A DNA stretch of 33,324 nucleotides from Chlorokybus atmophyticus (taxonomy: Eukaryota; Streptophyta; Chlorokybophyceae; Chlorokybales; Chlorokybaceae), in NCBI GenBank assembly GCA_009103225.1, contig RHPI01001202.1, positions 408,948 to 442,271 on the forward strand, given 5' to 3'. The translations under genes and the position numbers were made by a program. Under the pieces are notes generated by a model that was not told the DNA's origin, made no database searches, and worked only from the letters and a program-made list of their open reading frames with translations. Within the stretch, counting starts at the first letter, position 1. Each line of letters begins with the position of its first letter. Positions 9,649 through 19,698 of this stretch are shown one piece after another.

Positions 9649-12600
9649 CTAATCCTGCTCCATGGGCTCCTCTTCATCGCTGCCTTCCGCTTCCCCTTCC
9701 TTGAAGTCGAGAGAGAACTCGTACTCCTGATCGCATCCCATATACGAGTCGCACATGAAGAACAGTGTGTAGTCATATTTGCCAGCCTTTGATGGAGCCG
9801 CAAAGTCCAGCTTTAATTTGGATCGCGTCTGAAGGGACACCCTCTTAATCGCATGCAGCGTGTTGTTCTTGGGGTCACCCACAACCAACCACCATCCCTC
9901 TTCCTTCACCTGTTGCACAGGTACAAGTCTCACATCAGTGAATGCATGTCATGTGCAAGTTGTTTGACCTACAACCAGCGTTGAGGACATGTGTAAAAAC
10001 CATCAACAGCCTTTGCCAGCTCATGAAGCACAGGCCTAATCATCGTCTGTGTCAAGCGACAGGCCCGCACCTTTGGATAGCGGGTAGCAATGACAGGGCC
10101 AAGTTCCTCGCTTGGATCCACCTCACGCTCAAGGGTGACTTGCACCACAACGGTGTCGCCTGTGGCAAGCTCCTCTGCATTGACAACCTGATGCGTGAGG
10201 TCAATGTTGGGGTATCGGTTGCACCACTTGGCCACGTCGAGGAGCTGCGCATCGGATAGGCTGAGCAACTCTCTTCTGACATCGTCCTCAAGCTCCACAA
10301 CATCAAAGACAGTCTCAACACCCTTGGCCTGCGTCAAAAACATGTTCAGCTGGCATGTATGTGAATTAATCAATCAATTAGCGGAGCGGATAAATCAAGG
10401 GCACGGATGTAGCCTTACCTGGCATCGCGCGACGATCTCCTTGTTGAAGTGCGGGAGCTGCATGAGAGGGGAGTCCCTTTCCCAAAGAGCCTGCGTCACC
10501 ATCTGCGACAGCTCCATGCTGGCCAGCGCGGGATTTAGCCAGCCGCTGCTGGAGATGACATCCACCATAGCCTGCAGCAGCCGCGTCGAGTCCGCAACAA
10601 TGCGCTTCTGATCGCCCATAAGATCCCCGGCAACATGTGACCTTCCAAAGTGCGCCTGTGGAAGAAGACAGTCAGCAACATGTACACATGTGCACGGTGG
10701 CAGAGTACCCTGGTTCTCACCTGAAGCAATGCATTGGCCTTAACATGCGGATCGGTGTACTTGGGGTTCTCCATGCTCAGCCTTTGATGCATGACAAGCT
10801 TGCGTACCGACTCCTCTTCACCAGCACGCACAGGGATGGCATCGAACTCGGACGCTGAGGACAAGATCTCGAGCAGACCCTTGAGTTTAGTTTTGGCCGT
10901 CAGCGAGGAGCTGAACAGCTCAATGGTAGTGTAGGTGATGTAGTAGTAGGCTGCAATCATGCCCAGGTTCAAAGGAGACAAGTCCATCTCATCCTCAATG
11001 GAGATGCACTTGCTTTGTTGCAAGTCAGAGAGCGTTGCTTCCACCAAGTCAGAGAGATGATCTGAAAGGTGTCTGTGGCTCACGCCTTGGAGGTTGTAAT
11101 AGTTGGGGTTCTGGGTGAGACGGCGATACAGGAACGTCCAAGTCAGGTAGTCCACAGCATCCTGCTTGTTCTCAATCGTCCTAGTGACGATCTCCGCATT
11201 CATGTGGTCGTGCAGGAAGTGATCCAGGTGGCTTTCAACAGGGAAGGGTTCGTGCAAGAAGCGTTTGTAGTATTCCTTTCGTGGGGCATGGCACATGATA
11301 AGAGCCTTGCCGCTGTCATCGACAAGGGGTCTGCTTGCCCGACCGATCATCTGCAGCAGGTCTGTGATGGGGTAGTCTGACTGTGCTTGAGCACTGGCAT
11401 CAAAGTACTGCGTGCCCATGACAATCACCAAGTGGCTGCTAATTGTCATCCCCCAGCAAAGAGTGGCACTGGAAACCACCACCAAGATTGCGCCAGAGTT
11501 GTACAGCTTCTCCACAACTTCGCGCTCAGCTGGCTGCAAGCCCTCATGGATGTAACCGACACCCAAGCTGATGGCATGCTTCAATGCAGCATCGCGCACT
11601 CTTGCCAGGAAAGGCTGCAGGTCTTCTTCCTCGCAGCGCAAGAAGCGCTTCGGCTCACCTTCAGATGCAGCATACGCCACAATATCCAGTGCAGTAAGCC
11701 GCGCGTGTTTGCGAGTGGGCACGAACACGATGGCGGGCTTGTCATCTTTAACATTGTTGACGCACGCCGTGTACACGGGCTTTGTCATTGCCTGCATCCG
11801 TGCCTCAAAGTTCTGGATGTCAACACCCTGGATGCGCACTTCAAGTGGCACCGGGCGCACGTTCGGATGGAAGTTGAACAGGCCATGCGAGCTTGCCCCT
11901 ACCCATTCGCCAAGATCCTTGGCATTGGCCAATGAAGCTGACAAGCCAACAATGCGCATGGGATGGTCTGTCTGGCTGCCAATGTAACGCATGCGTGACG
12001 TGATGACCTCCAGCACATGCCCATTATCTCCACCAAGCAGGTGAAGCTCGTCCACTATGTACAAATCTACAGCTTGCACATTCTTCCTCTGCTTCCAACG
12101 CCGAGAAAGCATGTCCCACTTGTCCGGGGTGCTGCAAACACGAAGAGTTAGTGGGGGTGGTCACGACAACATCATTGACTATGCATGTACATTAGCATGT
12201 AAGCCTTACCTAATGATGATCTGCCCCTTCTCAAGTAACTTGAGATCCGCTTGGGTCTCGCCCGTGAGCTCAACAACCCGCAGGCCCAACCCAGCCCCGA
12301 ACTTGTTCTGCCAATCCGCAATGCGCTCTTTGGCAAGAGCATCCATGGGTGCGATATACACGCAACGGACATTCGCCCCTTGCTCGGCCTTCTGCAGCAT
12401 GCGAAGGATGGCAAACTCTGCGCACACAGTCTTGCCACTGCCGGTTGGAGCCGCGATCAAGGCATTGTCGTCTGTATTGTACAAGCACGTGAACACTTGG
12501 GTTTGAATGGGGTTGAAGTGCGAGAACTTGGCAGAATACAGCGACACATAGGGCGGATGGCGCAGAGCGGTCACGGGAAGTGGCTGCAAGTCCAGCAGCT

Positions 12601-15600
12601 CGGTGGGTGGAGGATACTTCTCAGGGAGGATCAGGTGGCGGAAGGAGACAGGCAACAATGTTTCAGCACCCAACCACCTGTCTGAGACGACCCGGATGAA
12701 GTACTGAGGCGGCAAAGGCTCAAACACGGGCACTGTGAATGAAACTGTGTGATCATCCTCAGCATACTGCATCTTCAGCACAAAGTACTCGTAGTGAAGG
12801 ATGTTCTCTCCATCATTGTCTTCGACAAGGATCCAGAAAGGCTCAACAAAGCCGTGCACCTTCTCCTCCCATTGGAAGTCTGGCGTAATGGTAAGGTCTA
12901 TCTTCAGCACTGAGCGTGTAATGGGTTGGACGTGCGCTGCAAGCTCCAACTTAGGGAACTGGTGGATGAACTTGTGTATGGTTTTGCCCATCTTCGGGAA
13001 ACGAATGAGCTCGCCAATCTCTTGAGATGACAGATCATAGTAGCGCTCCCACACCAGGTCCTTCTTCTCGACCTTGGACAGAATGTCGCTGGAAATGCCC
13101 TTGAACTGCCTCAAAGGCGTCTGGCTTCCCCACATGCGCCGAGAGACCATCTTGCACAGATTCAGCGCTTTCAAAGCCAGGTTAGCCCACCCTCGTCGCA
13201 GTACAATCTCAAACAGGGCACGCATCAATCGCCCGGCACTCTGTTGAAACAAATGACAAAAAGTTACATCATGCCCGTATGGCTGCCAATCACTGACCAT
13301 ACAGCGACCTGTTAAACTTGCCGGCTTATTAATAGAGACAAGGCTTACCTGTGTGACAAACACCATGTCTGCCACAAGCGCCAGTCCTTCCAGCTTCAGT
13401 TGCGAGATGTAAGCTTGCAGCAACACATTGATCTTGGCACTCGGCTCCTCCAGACTCTCTTTGACAGGAATGGGAACGCGTTCAATCAGCTTGGCAAGCT
13501 CAATCTTCTCCTCTTCTCGCACGGAGACATACTTGAACTCCTCGCTCAAAGCAAAGAGACGGCATAGTTCAATGTCGGTTGTGGTTGGCTTTAGGTGCTC
13601 ATTGTATGTGGCGATGGTGCCATGGGTGACATAGTAGTGGCTGGCTATGCGCCCAAGGTCTGTCACCTGGAACAAGCCACTTCTGCGGTCGTAATTGATC
13701 AAGCTGTGCTTGTCAAGTAACGCTGCAGCAGTGTGCACCTGCATGAACAACGGATAAGTGAGCAACCTCTGCACCATGCACACAGAACAGCACATAGACC
13801 GTACGTGTCAAAGGGATGCCAAACAGTGACATGTACTTGGTATCTTACCAAGTCTGCACGCCGCCCTTCAAGCATAGGATCACTAGCCAGCTCGTCATGT
13901 GACACGCCGTACAAGGTCGGGTTGCGAAGCATTCGGATGTACAAGTAGGTGTAACCAAGCCAGGTCACTGCCTCCCTGGCATTGAGCACGGTGCCGAGCA
14001 CAACCTCTGCATTGAGATTATCAGCGAGCTTGCTGATGTACTGACTCTCGATTGGCAGCTGCTGGTTCATCAAGGATAGGTAATAGAGCAGCTCAGAATG
14101 TCCTGTCAACACGATGCCAGTCCCATATGTATCAAAAGCTGGGCGTCCAGCTCTCCCCAACATCTGCATGATGTCCAGCGGGCTGAGCTCTTCCCAGGCA
14201 TTTTTCTCTGGGTTGTAAACCTGAGTGCCCTTGATGATCACGGTGTGGGCAGGCAGGTTGACTCCCCATGCCAGCGTGGCTGTTGAGACGAGAACTTGTA
14301 CGTGCCCGTCGGCAAACAATTCCTCCACAAGAGTGCGGTCAGCGCGTGCCATGCCTGCATGATGAATCGCAAACCCATATGGCAGCAAATTCTTGAGGTC
14401 TGCATTCTTGACAGACTCGCTCTCTGTTTGCAGAATTTCACGGCTAGCGCTGTCCTCTCGCAAGAACTTTCCAAGAGTGTCGTTGGCCATCGCAGCGTCC
14501 AGCACGGCCTTTGCTGTCTTGCCGGTCTCCTTGCGGGAATGGACAAAGATCAGGGTCTGGTGCTTGCCAGCAGACTCCATCACCTTTTCATAGGTGATTT
14601 CATTCATCAGCTGAAAGCGCTGCAAGGGCTTCTTGACAGTGACTCCAATGAACTGCTGTGCAAGCGGCACTGGACGGAAACTGCAAGCACAGTCAGCATG
14701 AGAAAAGTTACCCTACAGGGCCATGGATGCTAAACACCTGTAAAGAAAATCAAGTGCCAGCTGGGAAGAAAGCAATCAATCACATGCTGCTTCTTTGCTT
14801 GGTATTCATCATACCTGTTGTCAAAGTGGAACAGCCCCTTTGCAGGGTTGACGCGAAGGAAAGTTGCAACATCAGCATAGTTGGGAAGTGTAGCACTCAG
14901 CCCAACAATCCTAATCAACTCCTGTGAAGTTTCAATCTGCCGGACTGTGCGCGCGACTAGTGACTCCAGGACTGGCCCGCGAGAGTCATGCAGCAGGTGA
15001 ACTTCATCAATAATTAGCAGGCGCACGAGCTGCGTATACGTCCTGTCTCCACTCTTTCTGGTAATGATGTCCCATTTCTCGGGTGTGGTGACAATAATCT
15101 GGGTCGCCTCAATCTGAGCCTTGGTCAAGGTCTGGCAAGCACAAACAAGCTGAGTGTTGCATATAACATATACCATATGCATAAGAAGACAGAAGCCCTG
15201 ACTGACTTCAAAGCTTGAGCAGTTGAGCATCAAAGTACTCACCTGGTCACCAGTCAACTCTTTGACAGAGATGCCATACGACTGCAGCCTGTTCTGCAGG
15301 TTGCCTACAAGCTCTGCAACCAACGCCTTCATAGGAGCCACATAAACACACTTAAAAGCGGCCAAGTCAACGGTACCATCCTCTTTCCGATGCAGACCAA
15401 TCTGATGCAATATGGCCAACATGGCCACATTGGTTTTTCCAGCGCCCGTTGGAGCGCACATCAAGATGTTCTCTGGTGTGAACAGTGCAGTTTCATAGAC
15501 ACGGCTCTGAATGCGGTTTAGAGACTTCATCCCACTGAAAGCTGGTCGTGCCCAGTCTGGCAAGTCTTCAATCTTCTTGAGCTCTTCATTCTCAGCAAAA

Positions 15601-17862
15601 GGCTTAGCTTTCAATGCTGGCACATGGACCTCTTCATAGCCTTTCTTGGTTGTGCGGTATGACCCAGGAGGCAACTTGAAGTCCTGGTTAGACATGAAAT
15701 GTCCTCGCTGTTCAAATGATAGAGACTCCAAGTCCAAAACCTTCCGCGTTCGCGCCCAGGCGGAATCACCGGGGCCTGTTGCATCTCTTGCGATGCCGTT
15801 TTCTACCTCTCGCAGCTTCCGAGCTTCTTCACGAATGCTGCATTGGTAGGATATATACAATCAGTGACAACATGTGCTTGTACAACACCAGAGCACCACT
15901 ACTGGTGAACATGGCAAAAACAGCGGAATGCAAAATAAACTGACCTTCGCTCAAGGTTTTTCTGACGCTCCTTGGCTGTGGCACGCGTAGCATGTAGTGA
16001 CTCGAGGATTGACACAAGTGCAGGATCGCCCATCTCCAGCATCTGGTCCTCAAGTGCCTTGCGCTCCTCTTCATTTTCTGAACGAGCCAGTTTTGTGCAC
16101 CAAACAACCCTCTTCCTGTTCTTAAGTAGCTTCTTAATCAGGTCAAATTTGTCGTAGTCCAGCAGAACTACAAGACGATTCTCAACTTCGCGATCATCGC
16201 CTTCACTCAGTGTGGCCATAACCTGCAGATAGACAGATGTAAGCACAAGCTGTAAGCCATCAGGCTGTACACTGTTGCAAGCATGGTTACAAACAAGGAG
16301 TAGAGACTTACCTCTTCGCTCAACTTCTGGCTGGCCTGAGGATCAATTGTGCCAAAGGCTTTTGAGATCTCTCGTTGCAACCAGTAGGCATCAATGTCCA
16401 ACACGTTGATGCCATCCTTATCTTCTCCGCCCCCGTCATCATCGTCAACCCCTGCCATCTGCATGCGCCGTTTGCCCTCCTCATCGAGGTCATCAGCATC
16501 ATCGTCGTCATCAGGCAGCTGGTCCAAGTCATCCTCCTCCTCATCCTCGTCTTCAAACTCCACAGCCACACCAATGTCGTCATCAAGAACATCCCCGGCG
16601 GATGTGCGGTCTTCTGTCGCGTGCCCATAGTCTGTTATCAGCTTGCCGATCGCCACTAGCTGGGCAAACTGCTCACTGGACAAAGCATTCAGAAGCTTCT
16701 CAATCTCCTTCTTCTTGTCCAAATCTTTCAACTTTTCAGTTTTAAGCAGAACTAGCACTTCATCAGCTGCGCCGCGCAGGATATCCTGCAAAACAAGTTA
16801 GGTTAGGCCGATTTTAACATCCCAATTATACCAACAGCAATAGTCATGATTGAAGACTGCTATCACACAACCTCGTAGGCATGGTCTGCATGTTGATATC
16901 AGAGCAAATCTCATCAACAACCAACATCACCTAGCAATCAGCATGCCGCAACTTACCCTGGGCTGGTCACCAAACTGCTGCTGGATACTGCTGAGGAGTG
17001 CTTCATAGGCTGCACGCGTCTCCTTCGTCTTGGGCTGATACAGCCCATCTGTGCTGATGTTCAAAACTGTGTCTGTATCCATCTTTTTCCGCTTGCGCGG
17101 TTCATCACCAACTCCCCTTTCTTTGGCGTCCCGTTTCTTCGCCTGTACATCAAGCAAGGTTCGACACACACACACGCTCAGCTCAAACTCGACTTGCAGG
17201 AGAGTTGTTCTGCCAACCATACGGATACTTTGTCAACCTGATCCTACCAGTTTCTCTAAACATACCTTTGCCTTTTCTTTCTCAACAACTTCAGCAGGCT
17301 TTCCATACTGTACACGATCTCCAAAACTCTTGGGGTCAATCTGAGCGACAACTCCGATGGATGAGTGCCAAATGTGAAATGCGTGTATTTCTTTGTAGAG
17401 CTGATAACACAAATTCATCAGATATAAGCGTCGCCCACCTTTCCCCACAATGTCTCAGGTTCGCCAGTGGGTTCGTTGCTAGTCCTAGTCCTGTTGTCTG
17501 TGGTCAAGACGAGACTGGAGTTCTGTTGGGAGACAGAGAGTCAATTGGTAAGCATGCTGAGATGTTCCGCAAATAATCAAACCTGAGCTGCATTAAACTC
17601 CGCCTACTACTAGTGCTTGCTTGTGCAGCTCTTGGCAAGAGAAAGCAGCAGCGCAAGCTGCATCTGTTGAACCATGCATGCAACCCGTCTCACACAACAT
17701 GCACCTAGAATGCAAAGCAACGACAACCATGCTGCTGCAAAGATCAGTTGCTGAAGCCAGCAGCCAGCTGTAACAAGCATCACTTACCGCTCGGTACTCG
17801 TACTGCTTGAAGCGAGCATGCGCTTCCGCTCCTCCCCCCTCCAGCTCCCGTTTGGGCGGCAT
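9649..17862 (-). CDS. BRR2: Brr2 (SNRNP200), U5 snRNP ATP-dependent RNA helicase, complete
   Basis: Ski2-like helicase that unwinds U4/U6 during spliceosome activation in the nucleus. Fifteen exons, all GT-AG: 17862-17788, 17522-17439, 17340-17266, 17142-16957, 16785-16312, 16222-15945, 15837-15243, 15131-14815, 14680-13849, 13738-13349, 13240-12210, 12131-10721, 10655-10419, 10328-10071, 9909-9649. They total 6504 nt, or 2167 residues, the usual length. The N-terminal plug has QYEYRANSSLVL and [16 protein letters not shown]. Cassette 1 has APTGAGKT (about 519-526), DEVH (about 631-634), SATLPN, and QMLGRAGRP; it is followed by winged-helix and Sec63 modules. Cassette 2 has APTGSGKT (about 1365), DELH, SASLAN and QMIGRASRP, then a second Sec63 module ending [16 protein letters not shown] and an acidic tail. 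Stretches such as [13 protein letters not shown] resemble plant BRR2 more than animal BRR2. The start is the first in-frame ATG before the conserved QYEYRA block. Confidence 0.97.
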
Positions 17863-18371
17863 GACGGGCGGTCTCCAAAATTACCTTCTCTATTGACTCC
17901 TATCCTTGTCTCCTCCTCCTCCTTTTCCGCCTGCTCCCTCACTACCGCCGCCGCCGCCGCGGCCTTGCAGGCACAAGTACACAGCCCATGACGCACTGCA
18001 TGGTTAGGGTTTCTCTACCGGCCTGCTGGCTGGATATACGCATATGCAAGATATTGTGAATCATGAGATCACCATTGGAATGGCATTGGTGCCATAATGA
18101 TTATACAGGCAATCACGGCAGAAGCGTGCTTGCACATGTCTCAGGCAGACGTGAACATGCTTACACCCAACAGCAGAAGTCGACTCTTGCGCCGACACGT
18201 AGTTGCATGGCACACGTCGACGTTGGCTGATCTATGGCTACGTCCACGCAGGTTCACAACTCTAATGCAAGCGCTTTATCACTGATAGTCAGAACTCCTG
18301 ATTTGGATGTGCAGGCATGCACTAGGCCTAGACCTATAGCGTGTCGTAGTGTACAATAATATCAACACGTA
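17863..18371. promoter_or_regulatory. Brr2 upstream region up to the transposon end
   Basis: About 510 bp between the Brr2 ATG and the proposed left end of the DNA transposon. It holds a GCC run at about 17943-17960 and short minus-strand frames of low complexity (Ala- and Glu-rich). It must contain the Brr2 promoter and 5' UTR because Brr2 reads leftward from here. No TATA box stands out. Confidence 0.4.
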
Positions 18372-18556
18372 CAGTCTACTCTCCTTATAAGTATACACTT
18401 GGTCCTTGGAAAACATATACTTATAGAGTATACATGTTTACCTCCATATAAGTATGCAATATATTTACATGTATATAAGTATATATTATGCATATAAGCA
18501 GAGCAACCGCATAATCAGTATCGTCTTTGCTATAAGTATATGTATGCTTATAGTTA
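18372..18556. repeat. Candidate terminal inverted repeat and subterminal TATAAGTATA repeats
   Basis: From 18372 the sequence reads CAGTCTACTCTCCTTATAAG. Over the next 170 bp variants of ATAAGTATA, or its complement TATACTTAT, recur about six times (about 18385, 18415, 18447, 18473, 18494 and 18530-18552). Clustered subterminal copies of a terminal motif are typical transposase binding sites, but that role is inferred here. Confidence 0.55.
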
Positions 18557-18710
18557 ATGCACACTGCAATGGGAGGTTTCAAGCAAGTTCATGCACACCA
18601 ACATGCTGCGTGTAAGTGCCCGATAACATGTGTGTCTCACTTTTGTGATGCGGATATCATCATTAGCGCAAGCAAACACAATAATGTATATGTATTATGC
18701 GGCAACTACG

Positions 18711-18952
18711 CTAGTCCTTCTCATCTACATCTTCTACGCGCGGATGAAAAAATGAGTGAATGGTGCTCTGTCTAGCACTAGACACACCGAAAATGTGAAG
18801 ATGCATCAACTTATTTCTCAACTTCATAAGCGCCATCTGCTCCATTTCATTGAAGTCTTCAGAAGCTTCGATGATAAAAGCGTCAAGTGCATCCACATGT
18901 TGCATCGCTTCTCTCAATGTCGGCGCATGAGGGGGCTGATTGTCAGGGTCAT
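18711..18952 (-). pseudogene. Last exon of the pogo/Tigger-like transposase
   Basis: Follows the acceptor GCATGCACAG and joins in phase (G + AT) with the exon that ends at 30264, 11 kb to the right. It encodes about 80 residues: an acidic linker, helical TLREAMQHVDALDAFIIEA, then QSTIHSFFHP and an acidic end before TAG at 18713-18711. A Qxx(I/L)xxFF peptide near the C-terminus is typical of pogo-family transposases and resembles PCNA-binding PIP boxes. The exon is open and its acceptor looks intact. Confidence 0.75.
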
Positions 18953-19020
18953 CTGTGCATGCTAGTCTTAGCAACATGTACAACCGTTATCATGCAATTG
19001 CATATAGTGCAGGCACCACA

Positions 19021-19025
19021 CCATC
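19021..19025. repeat. Target-site duplication CCATC, left copy
   Basis: CCATC directly precedes the left LTR and is repeated at 30253-30257 directly after the right LTR. This marks the two LTRs as the ends of one insertion rather than two solo LTRs. Confidence 0.85.
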
Positions 19026-19551
19026 TATAACAGCACCACCGTCGCCGGTGATGCCCCTTCAATCCTCTACCCCAACACCCACACCGCCTATGACAAGCCT
19101 CTCAACGGCGTGGCCGCCATTGAGCAGAGAACTGAAAGACCCCACATCAGATTGATGTGACCTCTTATATATCAAGAGTATACTACCTATATACCTCTCG
19201 ATAATTAACTCACAACTAGACATCGACCCTACCGATAGGGCAGTTAGAAAATCTAGCGTGAGCTAATCACAGCTCAGATAAGGTACCTATCGATAAAGTA
19301 CCTATCCAAAGATACCTATCGTAAGGTACCTAACGAGATAGTGATCACATTTTATCAAATGTGACATTAAATAGGCTTGAATAAGCGGTTCTACACCCAT
19401 TGGGACTTATTTAAGCTATGATAAAGCATCATAGCCTTTGATAAGCGAGGAACCGTAGAAAAGAGGTATAAATAAGCATATTTGAATACTTATTCATACA
19501 AAAAGTTACTTAGGTAGCAATAATACGCCTATTATTATTGCTCCCGTTACA
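19026..19551 (-). repeat. Chromovirus 3' LTR (copy A)
   Basis: 526 bp. In plus-strand order it begins TATAACAGCACC (a mutated TGTAACAG) and ends CTCCCGTTACA, giving the short inverted ends of an LTR. On the minus strand TATATAAG at about 19160 is a likely TATA box. It carries several palindromes (19345-19364, 19386-19455, 19516-19542) and four spaced copies of a GGTACCTA-type motif at 19278-19340. It is clearly closer to copy C than to copy B. Confidence 0.9.
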
Positions 19552-19567
19552 TTCCCCCCCACTTAGG
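19552..19567 (-). other. Polypurine tract of the chromovirus
   Basis: Read on the minus strand, a purine run (AAGTGGGGGGGAA) ends next to the TGTAACGGGAG start of the 3' LTR. This is the expected position of the plus-strand primer for reverse transcription and fixes the element's orientation. Confidence 0.85.
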
Positions 19568-19698
19568 TTTTCAACGTCCTCGTTGAACTCGAGTTGATCA
19601 GGCTTGATTTCGAGTAATTGTAACCAGTGAGATAGCAGGAAATGACAGGGTGGTAATGAAACTGCACTGCCAGTCTGTCATAAAACCAAGCCCACAGT

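Noticed and set aside
11387-11987. Plus-strand frames of 138-182 codons
   Set aside because: They are antisense shadows of the conserved Brr2 exon 12.
17784-17996. Minus-strand frame with poly-Ala and Glu-rich sequence overlapping Brr2 exon 1
   Set aside because: It is in a different phase from the QYEYRA block and of low complexity (GCC repeat).
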